From contig DATIPA010000130.1 in the NCBI GenBank assembly GCA_035472475.1, positions 1 to 17,147 on the forward strand: DNA of 17,147 nucleotides. Reading direction: 5' to 3'. Positions 1 through 8,005 of this stretch are shown here, piece after piece. The translations under genes were made by a program, and so were the position numbers. The stretch's first letter is position 1. The number at the start of each line of letters is the position of its first letter. This DNA is from JAFAXD01 sp035472475. Lineage in GTDB: Bacteria > Pseudomonadota > Alphaproteobacteria > Rhizobiales > Xanthobacteraceae. The notes below the pieces were generated by a model. It was not told where the DNA came from. It did no database searches and was given only the letters and a program-made list of their open reading frames with translations.

Positions 1-1401
1 GCGATGTACGTGTCGGGCCTCGCGCATGTCCTCTCAATCTCCGGATATCACATGGCGGTGGTGGCCGGCGTCGTGTTCTTCATGTTGCGGGCCGGGCTCG
101 CCCTGATACCGGGCGTGGCGCTACGCCACCCGATCAAGAAATGGGGCGCGGTCGCAGCGCTGTTCGCTGCGACGTTCTATCTGGTCCTGTCGGGGGCGGA
201 GGTCGCCACCCAACGGTCCTTCATCATGATTGCGATCGTGCTGCTGGGGATCATGATCGACCGCGCGGCGCTCACGCTGCGCAATCTTGCGCTCGCGGCC
301 CTCGCCGTTCTGCTGGTCGCGCCCGAGTCGGTCGTGCATCCCAGCTTTCAGATGTCGTTTGCCGCGACGCTCGCGCTCGTTGCCGCATATCAGGGCGGCG
401 TGCCGTGGACGGCTGGCGGCAACGGCAAGAGAGGGTCGCTCGGAGCACAGGCGGCCGCCTGGGGTATGCGCGAGGTTACAACTCTCGTGTTCGCGTCGCT
501 CATAGCCGGCCTCGCAACCACGCCTTACGCAGCGTTTCACTTTCACCGCCTGGCCCCCTATGGGGTCCTGGCCAATCTGCTGGCAATGCCCGTTGTGTCG
601 ATCTGGGTCATGCCGGCGGGGCTGTTGGCGCTGGCCGCGATGCCGTTCGGGTTCGACGGGCCGCTCTGGCGTCTCATGGGGAGCGGCATCGACTGGATGA
701 ATGCGATCGCGCTCGGGGTTGCGGGTCTGCCCGGCGCGGTCGGACGAATTCCCGCATTTGGCGTTGGCGCCCTGCTAATGGCGAGCGCAGGTCTATTCGT
801 GCTCTGCCTGCTGCGGACGCGCTTGCGGCTCGCGGGGGTCGCGCTGGCGCTGGCGGCAATCGCGATGGCAGTCCACGCCCCACGCCCCGACATCATGGTC
901 AGCGCAAACGCCGATGCCGTCGCCGTACGCGGCAGCGACGGACGACTCTCGATCCTGCGCAACTCCGGTGATCCGCTCGCCGTGCGCGATTGGCTCAGCG
1001 CCGACGGTGACGGGCGCGCGGTCAAGGATACGAATCTCAAGGATGGGTTTCTCTGCGACCAGATGGGGTGCATCGCGCACTTGCCTGATGGCACGGTGGT
1101 TTCGGCCGCGCGTGGGGCGCAAGCAGTGGCGGAGGACTGCGAGCTGGCAAGCCTCGTGATCACCACGCGCCAAGCGCCCCCCGGCTGTCGTGCGCTGGCT
1201 CTTGATCGCCTGACATTGCGCGAGAGCGGAGCCCTCACACTGCAACACACCCAAACAGGTTGGCAAATCGAGCGCGCCGTTCCAGCGGGAACCGAACGGC
1301 CGTGGGCTCACGTACGAGAACGCACCGCCGTCGCGTCGAGCGCGCCACCCGCGGCAGACGCGGCGCCGCAAACCGACGATCTAAAGCCTGGTGACTGGTA
1401 A
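1..1401 (+). CDS. comEC: ComEC/Rec2-family DNA-uptake membrane protein, 3' part (5' end outside window)
   Basis: Inner-membrane channel family that carries single-stranded DNA into the cytoplasm in competent bacteria. The reading frame is open from base 1, and the first visible residues (SGLAHVLSISGYHMAVVAG) are the conserved core of the competence domain, which normally lies well inside the protein. The ATG at 4 is therefore internal and the gene starts upstream. The visible 466 residues show about eight to ten hydrophobic segments up to about residue 290. A soluble tail of about 175 residues follows, with several Cys and none of the HxHxDH signature of the metallo-beta-lactamase domain found in Bacillus-type ComEC. 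Alphaproteobacterial members often look like this (family knowledge). The TAA at 1399-1401 directly abuts the lexA stop codon on the other strand. Whether this host is naturally competent cannot be told from the sequence. Confidence 0.9.
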   Translation, partial: AMYVSGLAHVLSISGYHMAVVAGVVFFMLRAGLALIPGVALRHPIKKWGAVAALFAATFYLVLSGAEVATQRSFIMIAIVLLGIMIDRAALTLRNLALAALAVLLVAPESVVHPSFQMSFAATLALVAAYQGGVPWTAGGNGKRGSLGAQAAAWGMREVTTLVFASLIAGLATTPYAAFHFHRLAPYGVLANLLAMPVVSIWVMPAGLLALAAMPFGFDGPLWRLMGSGIDWMNAIALGVAGLPGAVGRIPAFGVGALLMASAGLFVLCLLRTRLRLAGVALALAAIAMAVHAPRPDIMVSANADAVAVRGSDGRLSILRNSGDPLAVRDWLSADGDGRAVKDTNLKDGFLCDQMGCIAHLPDGTVVSAARGAQAVAEDCELASLVITTRQAPPGCRALALDRLTLRESGALTLQHTQTGWQIERAVPAGTERPWAHVRERTAVASSAPPAADAAPQTDDLKPGDW

Positions 1402-2100
1402 TTAGTAGCGGCGAAACAGGCCGATTAACTTGCCCTGAATTCGCACGCGGTTGGGCGGAAGGATACGGACCTCATAGGACGTATTGGCTGGCTCGAGTGC
1501 AATCGAGGCACCACGGCGCCGGAACCGCTTCAGCGTCGCCTCCTCGTCGTCAATGAGAGCGACGACGATGTCGCCGGTATCGGCGGTTTCGGTGCGCTTG
1601 ATCAACGCCATATCCCCGTCCAGGATTCCGGCTTCGATCATCGAATCGCCACGCACCTCAAGCGCGAAATGCTCGCCGACGGACAGCAGTTCGGTCGGGA
1701 TGTTGATGACGGCGCTTTTGTTCTGAATGGCTTCGATCGGCGTACCGGCGGCTATTCGACCCATCACGGGAACCGCAATCGGTCGACTGCCGTCGTCTTC
1801 ATTGCTTTGTCGGACGCGCCCGAGGTTGCCCTCGATCACACTCGGCGTGAAGCCGCGCGAGCGCCCGCCCATTCCGTGACTGACCGACTCGGGAAGTTTG
1901 ATGACCTCGATCGCGCGTGCGCGGTTCGGCATGCGCCGAATGAAGCCGCGTTCCTCGAGAGCGGTGATGAGACGGTGGATGCCCGACTTGGAGCGGAGAT
2001 CGAGCGCATCCTTCATCTCGTCGAAGGAAGGAGGAACCCCGGACTCCTTTAGGCGCTCATGGATGAAACGCAGGAGCTCGAACTGTTTGCGCGTCAACAT
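1402..2100 (-). CDS. lexA: LexA, SOS-response repressor and self-cleaving protease
   Basis: Repressor of DNA-damage genes; RecA filaments on single-stranded DNA trigger its self-cleavage. The 232-residue protein starts MLTRKQFELLRFI, the usual LexA N-terminus, and has a winged helix-turn-helix around residues 25-60. The scissile bond is Ala118-Gly119 in GRIAAG. The catalytic pair is Ser153 (in RGDSMIEAG) and Lys191 (in EATLKRF). The length is slightly above the E. coli protein because of a longer linker (about residues 70-108), as is common in alphaproteobacteria. The ATG at 2100 is preceded by a G-rich stretch. Upstream lie a promoter and a GTTC-N7-GTTC operator, so the gene probably represses itself. 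It may also receive read-through from moeA, which ends 131 nt upstream on the same strand. Confidence 0.97.
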   Translation of the reverse strand: MLTRKQFELLRFIHERLKESGVPPSFDEMKDALDLRSKSGIHRLITALEERGFIRRMPNRARAIEVIKLPESVSHGMGGRSRGFTPSVIEGNLGRVRQSNEDDGSRPIAVPVMGRIAAGTPIEAIQNKSAVINIPTELLSVGEHFALEVRGDSMIEAGILDGDMALIKRTETADTGDIVVALIDDEEATLKRFRRRGASIALEPANTSYEVRILPPNRVRIQGKLIGLFRRY

Positions 2101-2150
2101 GCCAAGGCCCCCAAACGCGTCACTGCCGCAGCAGCACTAAAACAAATCAT

Positions 2151-2180
2151 GAACAGACCCTATCTGTTCCATATGTGTTC
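2151..2180. promoter_or_regulatory. LexA operator (SOS box) of lexA, with an overlapping dyad
   Basis: GTTC at 2166-2169 and GTTC at 2177-2180 are separated by 7 nt, which is exactly the alphaproteobacterial LexA direct-repeat box GTTC-N7-GTTC. The left GTTC also belongs to a perfect inverted repeat, GAACAGA (2151-2157) / TCTGTTC (2163-2169), with a 5-nt spacer. Together they cover the predicted lexA -10 and spacer, as expected for autorepression. Confidence 0.85.
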
Positions 2181-2185
2181 TGCAA
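2157..2185 (-). promoter_or_regulatory. Predicted lexA promoter
   Basis: Read on the minus strand, a -35 TTGCAG (2185-2180) and a -10 TAGGGT (2162-2157) are separated by exactly 17 nt. The -10 ends 56 nt before the lexA ATG. The match to the sigma-70 type consensus is moderate. Support comes mainly from the spacing and from the SOS operator lying over the spacer. Confidence 0.5.
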
Positions 2186-2231
2186 CCACTTAATATCGCG
2201 TGAATGGGATCAGAGTCGCCGGAAGGGCCGT

Positions 2232-3437
2232 TTAATCCGGAATCCGGACGATCGCGCAGGCGCTCCCGGCCTCTGCGGATAAAGCGTAAGGGTCTCGGAT
2301 AACAAGACAATCTGCCTTGGCTAAAACGCCCACCATAGAGCTGTCCTGGGTTGGAAACGGGGTTGCAACAAGTTGCCCGCCCCCATTCCGCTTGAGCGTC
2401 GCTCGCAAAAAGTCGGCCCGTTCGTCGTTGGCCGGCTGGCTGGCGCCCAATACCGCCGATTCGGTCGGCAAGCGCACGTCCGATCGCCCGGAAAGGGTGC
2501 GCAGCAGCGGGACCAGGAACAGCAGGCCGCACACGAAGGCCGATACCGGGTTGCCCGGAAGGCCCAGGACATGCATCTCGCCGATGCGCCCGTGCATCAA
2601 TGGCCGGCCCGGGCGCATCGCGACCTTCCAGAACGACAGCGTCATGCCCTCGGCGGCGAACGCTTTTTGCACCAAGTCATAGTCGCCGACCGAAGCCCCG
2701 CCCGTCGTTACCAATACGTCGGCTTCCGCCGCGCGGGCACGCCTGACCGCCGCGATCGTTTCGTCAAGACGATCGGGTGCAATACCGAGGTCGATGACGT
2801 CGGCGCCCTCGGCACGCATCATCGCGCGCAGGGCAAAGCCGTTCGAGTAGACGATCTGGCCCGGACCGGGGTTGCTGCCCGGCGCGACGAGCTCATCGCC
2901 GGTCGCAAGCAGCGCGACTTTTGGTCGGCGATAGACCGGCATCGTGGCGTGGTTCATGGCCGCGGCGAGCCCGAGGTCGCGCCCGGTGAGCCGGTGGCCG
3001 CGCGCGAGCAACACATCGCCGGCGCGGAAATCGAGCCCCTCGACCCGGATATTGCGTCCACGGCTGGCCGGTCGTGTGACCGTGACCTCATCGCCGGCAC
3101 GGGTCGCGTGCTCCTGGATGACAATCGTGTCCGCGCCGGATGGCACCACACCACCCGTGAAGATACGCGCGGCTTCACCCGGCCCGATGACCCGCTCAAA
3201 CGGGCGGCCAGCAGCAACTTCACCGATGACGCGCAAACGGGCCGGAGCGCTTACTAGATCGGAGGAGCGCACCGCGTAGCCATCCATGGCGGAGACCGGT
3301 GCGGGCGGCTGAGTGCGTAACGCTTTGACGTCAGCGGCGAGGACGCGCCCATGCGCGTTGACCAGCTCGGCCTCGATCGGCGGCAGCTCCCGTGCGTCGG
3401 CGAGCACGAGCGTGAGCGCGTCGGCGACGCTGAGCAC
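2232..3437 (-). CDS. moeA: MoeA, molybdopterin molybdenumtransferase
   Basis: Inserts molybdate into adenylylated molybdopterin, the last step of molybdenum-cofactor synthesis (cytoplasmic). The length of 401 residues is normal. Family motifs are present in order: SAMDGYAV (49-56), TGDE (179-182), GPGQIVYSNG (191-200), TTGGASVGDYD (244-254) and GLPGNPVSA (292-300). The start is a GTG at 3437-3435, immediately after the moaC TGA. It is supported by a strong Shine-Dalgarno GAGGAGG five bases upstream. moaC directly upstream belongs to the same pathway, so moeA is probably translated by coupling to moaC. Confidence 0.96.
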   Translation of the reverse strand: MLSVADALTLVLADARELPPIEAELVNAHGRVLAADVKALRTQPPAPVSAMDGYAVRSSDLVSAPARLRVIGEVAAGRPFERVIGPGEAARIFTGGVVPSGADTIVIQEHATRAGDEVTVTRPASRGRNIRVEGLDFRAGDVLLARGHRLTGRDLGLAAAMNHATMPVYRRPKVALLATGDELVAPGSNPGPGQIVYSNGFALRAMMRAEGADVIDLGIAPDRLDETIAAVRRARAAEADVLVTTGGASVGDYDLVQKAFAAEGMTLSFWKVAMRPGRPLMHGRIGEMHVLGLPGNPVSAFVCGLLFLVPLLRTLSGRSDVRLPTESAVLGASQPANDERADFLRATLKRNGGGQLVATPFPTQDSSMVGVLAKADCLVIRDPYALSAEAGSACAIVRIPD

Positions 3438-3926
3438 TCAAGCCTCCTCGGCCTGAAAGTGCCCAGATTTTCCGCCGCGCTTCTCGATCAGCCGGATGCC
3501 CTCGATGCGCATGCCGCGTTCGATCGCCTTGACCATGTCGTACACCGTCAGGCAGGCAACGGACACCGCCGTCAGTGCCTCCATTTCAACACCGGTCTTG
3601 CCCGTGACCCCGGCCGAGGCGCGCACGATGAGCCCGGGCAATTGCGCGTCGGGAGTTATGTCGACTTCGACGCGAGACAAGGCCAACGGATGGCACAGCG
3701 GAATCAATTCGTGCGTGCGCTTTGCGGCCATGATGCCGGCAATCCTGGCGGCGCCCAAGACGTCGCCTTTCTTGGCGTCGCCCTTGCACACGATGTCGAG
3801 CGTCGTCTTGCGCATGATGACGCGACCTTCGGCGGTTGCGACCCGTTCGGTCGGCGCCTTCTTGGACACATCGACCATGCGGGCTTCGCCGCGCCGCCCA
3901 AGATGGGTCAGCCTGCGACCCTTCAT
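3438..3926 (-). CDS. moaC: MoaC, cyclic pyranopterin monophosphate synthase
   Basis: With MoaA, it makes cyclic pyranopterin monophosphate, the first intermediate of molybdenum cofactor. The length of 162 residues is typical. The N-terminal LTHLGRRGEARMVDVSKK matches the family's usual opening. The KRTHELIPLCHPL block (69-81), GKTGVEMEAL (109-118) and the catalytic Asp130/Lys133 in VYDMVKAIERGM are all present. The ATG at 3926 overlaps the trpC stop in an ATGA, and the TGA touches the moeA GTG. Tryptophan and molybdenum-cofactor genes in one transcription unit is a known alphaproteobacterial arrangement (from memory). Confidence 0.96.
   Translation of the reverse strand: MKGRRLTHLGRRGEARMVDVSKKAPTERVATAEGRVIMRKTTLDIVCKGDAKKGDVLGAARIAGIMAAKRTHELIPLCHPLALSRVEVDITPDAQLPGLIVRASAGVTGKTGVEMEALTAVSVACLTVYDMVKAIERGMRIEGIRLIEKRGGKSGHFQAEEA
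3443..3449 (-). promoter_or_regulatory. Ribosome binding site that fixes the GTG start of moeA
   Basis: On the minus strand GAGGAGG (3449-3443) lies inside the last codons of moaC, five nt before the GTG at 3437. It decides for the GTG start over any later codon. Confidence 0.75.
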
Positions 3927-4741
3927 CGGGCGTGCGCCGCAGCCGCATGGGCACGAGCGAGCAAAGCTCGGGTTGCCTCGGCCACGTCGGCTCGTCGCAT
4001 GAGGCTTTCGCCGATCAGGAAAGCCGAGATGCCACTCGCGGCGAGCCGCGCGAGATCTGCAGGCGTGGCCATTCCGCTTTCGCCGACGATGATCTTGTCG
4101 CGCGGGACTTGCGGCGCAAGACGCTCGCTGACCGCGAGGCTGGTCTTGAATGTCCGCAGGTCGCGATTGTTGATGCCGATGAGGCGCGACTTGAGGCGCA
4201 GGGCGCGCTCGAGTTCGCGTTCATCGTGGATCTCGAGCAGGACGTCCATGCCGAGGGCGAATGCCGCGCTCTCGAGTTCGGTCGCGGTCACGTCATCGAC
4301 GGCCGCGATAATGATCAGGATACAGTCGGCACCCCAGGCGCGGGCCTCGACCACCTGGTAGCGGTCGAACAGGAAGTCCTTGCGCAGCGTCGGCAAGGAG
4401 GTCGCAGCCCGCGCCGACATCAAGTGACTTCGATCGCCCTGGAACGAGGGCCCGTCGGTGAGCACCGAGAGGCAGGAAGCGCCGCCCTGTTCGTAGGCAC
4501 GTGCAAGCGCCGGTGGATCGAAGTCAGCGCGGATCAGTCCTTTGGACGGGCTTGCCTTCTTTACTTCCGCGATCAGCGCGTAGTCGCCTCGACCGATGCG
4601 GGCCTCGAGCGCGGCGCAAAACCCGCGCGGCCGCGAGGCAGCTTCGGCGTCGGCTTCAAGTCGGCTAAGCGGGTATGCGCGCTTTGCGGCGGAGATCTCA
4701 GCGCGTTTATAAGCTTCTATGCGGGTCAGGATGTCGGACAT
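3923..4741 (-). CDS. trpC: TrpC, indole-3-glycerol-phosphate synthase
   Basis: Closes the ring of carboxyphenylaminodeoxyribulose phosphate to indole-3-glycerol phosphate (tryptophan pathway, cytoplasm). A single-function enzyme of 272 residues, with no PRAI (TrpF) domain fused. TIM-barrel motifs: AEVKKASPSKG (58-68, Glu59 and Lys61), TLRKDFL (118-124, catalytic Lys121), LLEIHDERE (168-176, Glu170), INNRDL (190-195) and VGESGM (219-224). I chose the ATG at 4741, which makes TGATG with the trpD stop. A GTG one codon upstream (4744) would only add one residue. The 3' end overlaps moaC by 4 nt. Confidence 0.96.
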   Translation of the reverse strand: MSDILTRIEAYKRAEISAAKRAYPLSRLEADAEAASRPRGFCAALEARIGRGDYALIAEVKKASPSKGLIRADFDPPALARAYEQGGASCLSVLTDGPSFQGDRSHLMSARAATSLPTLRKDFLFDRYQVVEARAWGADCILIIIAAVDDVTATELESAAFALGMDVLLEIHDERELERALRLKSRLIGINNRDLRTFKTSLAVSERLAPQVPRDKIIVGESGMATPADLARLAASGISAFLIGESLMRRADVAEATRALLARAHAAAAHAR

Positions 4742-5754
4742 CACGCATTCGACACTGCGATCAGGCGGTTGAGCGAACCTTCGGCCTCGCCCGTATCAAT
4801 CGACTTCTTGGCCAGTGCCAAGCCATGTTTGAGGTCCGTGGCGGCATCGGCGACAACGAGCGCAGCCGCGGCGTTCAGCATTGCCACATCGCGGAATGGA
4901 CCGGATTTCCCCTGCAGGACCTGGGTCAGCGCATCGGCATTCGCCTCGGCGTCGCCGCCGCGCAGGGCTTCCGCCTTCACGCGGGTGAGGCCAAGCTCCT
5001 CGGGCTTGATTTCGAACGTACGCACCGCACCTTTCTCGAGCGCAGCAACGAACGTTGGTCCGGATGTGGTGATCTCATCGAGGCCGTCGGAGCCGTGGAC
5101 CACAAATGCGCGTTCCGAACCGAGATTTTTCAGCACCTGGGCGAGCGGCTCGACCCATTGCTTGGAAAAGACACCGACCATCTGGCGCTTGACGTTGGCC
5201 GGGTTTGACAGCGGTCCAAGCAAGTTGAAGATCGTGCGCGTGCCGAGTTCGACCCGTGTGGGGCCGACATTCTTCATGGCAGGGTGGTGCGACGGCGCAA
5301 ACATAAATCCGATGCCAGCGTTGGCGATGCAATGCGCGATCGCCTCCGGAGCGAGATCGATCTTCACCCCGAGCGCACCGAGAACGTCCGCCGCACCCGA
5401 GCGCGAGGAGAGCGCGCGATTGCCGTGCTTGGCGACAGGCACGCCAGCGCCTGCTACGACAAAGGCCGCACAGGTAGAAATGTTGTAGGAGCCTGACGCA
5501 TCGCCGCCCGTGCCAACGACATCGATGGCGCCGGGCGGCGCCTCGACATGCACCATCTTGGCGCGCATCGCTGCGACTGCGCCGGTAATCTCGTCGATGG
5601 TCTCACCGCGCACGCGCAAGGCCATGAGCAGCCCGCCCATTTGCGATGGCGTCGCTTCGCCGGACATCATGCTGTCGAACGCCGCGGCTGCCTGCTCCCG
5701 CGACAGCGGGGCACCGGTCGCAACCTGGCCGAGGAGTGCCTTGAGTTCGACCAT
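4741..5754 (-). CDS. trpD: TrpD, anthranilate phosphoribosyltransferase
   Basis: Transfers phosphoribose from PRPP to anthranilate. The length of 337 residues is typical. Motifs: PRPP-binding GTGGDASGSYNIST (81-94), KHGNRALSSRSGAADVL (109-125), the anthranilate-site HHPAMKNVGPTRVELGTR (156-173), and the metal-binding DGLDE region (223-227). I start at the ATG at 5754 (MVELKALLGQ), one base after the trpG TGA. A longer frame opens at 5805, but it would overlap trpG by 50 nt and add a basic, non-conserved 17-residue tail. Placed between trpG and trpC and ending in a TGATG overlap, it is clearly part of the same coupled unit. Confidence 0.96.
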   Translation of the reverse strand: MVELKALLGQVATGAPLSREQAAAAFDSMMSGEATPSQMGGLLMALRVRGETIDEITGAVAAMRAKMVHVEAPPGAIDVVGTGGDASGSYNISTCAAFVVAGAGVPVAKHGNRALSSRSGAADVLGALGVKIDLAPEAIAHCIANAGIGFMFAPSHHPAMKNVGPTRVELGTRTIFNLLGPLSNPANVKRQMVGVFSKQWVEPLAQVLKNLGSERAFVVHGSDGLDEITTSGPTFVAALEKGAVRTFEIKPEELGLTRVKAEALRGGDAEANADALTQVLQGKSGPFRDVAMLNAAAALVVADAATDLKHGLALAKKSIDTGEAEGSLNRLIAVSNA

Positions 5755-5755
5755 C

Positions 5756-6382
5756 TCAATGTGCCTGGACGGCTTGCTTGGTCGGCGCGACGCGTCCGGT
5801 CGCACCGTTCCATTGCGCGGCTATGTCGAGAAAGTTCCGCAAGATCAAGTGGCCATGCTCGGACGCGATGCTTTCGGGATGAAACTGCACGCCATGCACC
5901 GGGAATGCTCTGTGACTCAGCCCCATGATCAGATGATCGTCTGTTTCCGCTGTGACGACAATATCTTGCGGTAAGTTTTTGCGATCAACGATGAGCGAGT
6001 GGTAGCGCGTCGCCTGGAACGGCCCGTTAACGCCGCGGAAGACGCCCTCGGCGTTATGATGAATTGCGGATAGCTTGCCGTGCACCGGCACCGGCGCCCG
6101 CACGACCTGTCCGCCAAACACCTGGCCGATGGCTTGATGACCGAGGCAGACCCCGAAGATTGGAACCTTCGAGCAGGCCCGCTCAATCAGATCAAGGCAA
6201 ATGCCCGCGTCGTTCGGGGTGCACGGCCCGGGCGAGAGCACGATCGCATCCGGTTCGCACGCGAGCGCGTCCTCGACGCCAATCTTATCGTTGCGATAGA
6301 CGGCTACCTTCGCCCCCAAGCCACCAAGGTAGTGGACAAGGTTGAACGTGAAGCTGTCGTAGTTATCGATCAGCAGGATCAT
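5756..6382 (-). CDS. trpG: TrpG, anthranilate synthase glutamine amidotransferase subunit
   Basis: Releases ammonia from glutamine and passes it to TrpE. The 208-residue class I amidotransferase has LLIDNYDSFTFNL (3-15), the oxyanion SPGPCTP region (50-56), nucleophile Cys79 in GVCLGHQ, and His168/Glu170 in VQFHPES. A close relative, PabA of folate synthesis, cannot be excluded from sequence alone. In many bacteria one protein serves both pathways, and the operon context favours the tryptophan role. AAGGA lies 9 nt upstream of the ATG as ribosome binding site. The last 19 or so residues are Ala/Lys-rich and poorly conserved. Confidence 0.95.
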   Translation of the reverse strand: MILLIDNYDSFTFNLVHYLGGLGAKVAVYRNDKIGVEDALACEPDAIVLSPGPCTPNDAGICLDLIERACSKVPIFGVCLGHQAIGQVFGGQVVRAPVPVHGKLSAIHHNAEGVFRGVNGPFQATRYHSLIVDRKNLPQDIVVTAETDDHLIMGLSHRAFPVHGVQFHPESIASEHGHLILRNFLDIAAQWNGATGRVAPTKQAVQAH

Positions 6383-6487
6383 GGCGCAATCCTTGCCCCG
6401 TGGGTCTTACTGGGGGAGGGGCCGGGTGGCAAGTCGCGCTCAATCAGCGGCCACGGCCATGCTCGTGTCGGCGGTCCGGACGGCCGG
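6383..6487 (-). other. trpE-trpG intergenic gap with a G-quadruplex motif on the template strand
   Basis: This is the only gap above a few bases inside the ppiD-to-moeA unit. On the + strand (template for trpG) G-runs stand at 6402-6404, 6412-6416, 6418-6421 and 6424-6426 with loops of 7, 1 and 2 nt, which meets the simple G3+N1-7 quadruplex rule. I see no promoter of good quality for trpG here and no convincing terminator. Confidence 0.45.
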
Positions 6488-8005
6488 CTATTGCCCCCGA
6501 CCCGCCGACGACGCAAACCGTCGCGCTTCCTCGGCAGCCCGAAACAGCGCCTTGGCCTTGTTGATACATTCCTGTTGTTCTGACCGCGGGTCAGAGTCCG
6601 CAACGACGCCCGCGCCGGCTTGCACGTACATACGGCCGTCTTTGACCAGGGCGGTCCGCAGGACGATGCAGCTGTCAAGGTCGCCGGCCGCCGAGAAATA
6701 ACCGACGCAGCCAGCGTAGATCCCGCGCTTTTCCTTTTCGAGCTCGTCGATGATTTCCATCGCGCGCACCTTCGGGGCACCCGAAACGGTCCCGGCTGGA
6801 AAGCCAGCGGCCAGGGCGTCCAGAGCGTCATACGCAGGGTCGAGCGCACCCTCGACATTGGACACGATGTGCATCACCTGACTGAAATGCTCGATAAAGA
6901 ACTGATCGGTGACGCTGACCGAGCCGATCGTTGCCACCCTGCCTACGTCGTTGCGACCGAGATCGAGCAGCATCAAGTGCTCGGCCCGCTCCTTCGGGTC
7001 GGCGAGCAGTTCGTCTTCAAGCGCCTTGTCCTCATGGGGCGTCGCACCGCGCGGCCTGGTACCGGCAAGCGGCCGGATTGTGACCTTGCCCTCGCGCACG
7101 CGCACCAGAATCTCGGGGCTGGAACCCGCGATCGCGAACGTGCCGTAGTCGAGAAAGAACAGAAACGGTGCCGGGTTGACCCGTCGCAGTGCGCGGTAAA
7201 GCGCGAACGGTGGAAGCACGAACGGCAGTTCGAAACGCTGCGCCAGCACGACCTGAAATATGTCGCCGGCGGCGATGTATTCTTTGCCCCTCAGGACCAT
7301 CCGGTGGAATTCTTCCGGCGTGGTGTTGGACACGGTCGCCACATCCAGCGGTCCATCGACCGTGGCAGCTGACTCCTGGCCGAGCGGACGATCGAGATCA
7401 TCAACCACGGCAGTCAGGCGTTCGATCGCGCGGGCGTAAGCCGTTTCGGCTGAAACGGATTGTACAGGCCGCACAGGCGTCACTACCGTGATGGTGTCCT
7501 TAACCGCGTCGAAAATGACCACAACGGTCGGACGCACCAGGATGGCATCTGGAATCCCGATCGGATCCGGGTTGGGCGCCGGCAATTCCTCCATCAAGCG
7601 GACCATGTCGTAGCCGAGATAGCCGAAGACGCCGGCGGCCATCGGCGGCAATCCTTCCGGCAATTCTATGCGGCTGTCGGCGACGAGTTCGCGCAAAGCC
7701 GCTAGCGGTGGAGAACCACAGGGGACGAAGGCGGTCGGCGTCGTGCGCGCCGTGCGATTCATCTCGGCGCAGGCGCCGTTGGTGCGCCAGACCAGGTCGG
7801 GGTCCAGTCCGATGATGGAATAGCGCCCCCGCACGGCACCACCTTCGACCGATTCCAACAGGAAGCTCATCGGCCTCGCGCCCGCAACCTTGATGAATGC
7901 GGAAACCGGGGTTTCCAGGTCGGCGACCAAAGTCGTCCACACGACTTGGGGGAAGCCTTTGAGGTAGCGCTGCGCGAAGGCGTCGGCTGCAGGCTCAATC
8001 TGCAT
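6488..8005 (-). CDS. trpE: TrpE, anthranilate synthase component I
   Basis: Converts chorismate and TrpG-derived ammonia to anthranilate, the committed step. The length of 505 residues is normal for an unfused TrpE. The N-terminal half carries the tryptophan feedback-site motif LLES (49-52). The C-terminal chorismate-binding half shows IRPLAGTRPRG (310-320), DLGRNDVGRV (348-357), and GFPAGTVSGAPKVRAMEII (401-419). Its ATG overlaps the ppiD stop as TAATG (8005), so there is no room for a leader peptide or attenuator directly in front. Control should come from the promoter upstream of ppiD and from enzyme feedback. Some other rhizobia have a fused trpE(G); here the two are separate. Confidence 0.97.
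   Translation of the reverse strand: MQIEPAADAFAQRYLKGFPQVVWTTLVADLETPVSAFIKVAGARPMSFLLESVEGGAVRGRYSIIGLDPDLVWRTNGACAEMNRTARTTPTAFVPCGSPPLAALRELVADSRIELPEGLPPMAAGVFGYLGYDMVRLMEELPAPNPDPIGIPDAILVRPTVVVIFDAVKDTITVVTPVRPVQSVSAETAYARAIERLTAVVDDLDRPLGQESAATVDGPLDVATVSNTTPEEFHRMVLRGKEYIAAGDIFQVVLAQRFELPFVLPPFALYRALRRVNPAPFLFFLDYGTFAIAGSSPEILVRVREGKVTIRPLAGTRPRGATPHEDKALEDELLADPKERAEHLMLLDLGRNDVGRVATIGSVSVTDQFFIEHFSQVMHIVSNVEGALDPAYDALDALAAGFPAGTVSGAPKVRAMEIIDELEKEKRGIYAGCVGYFSAAGDLDSCIVLRTALVKDGRMYVQAGAGVVADSDPRSEQQECINKAKALFRAAEEARRFASSAGRGQ

Noticed and set aside
3836..5488. Open frame of 550 codons on the + strand opposite moaC, trpC and trpD
   Set aside because: Crosses three well-supported genes on the other strand, with no family motif or ribosome site; a compositional shadow.
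5755..5805. 17-residue N-terminal extension of trpD
   Set aside because: Overlaps the trpG end by 50 nt, is basic and not like known TrpD starts; ATG 5754 directly follows the trpG stop.
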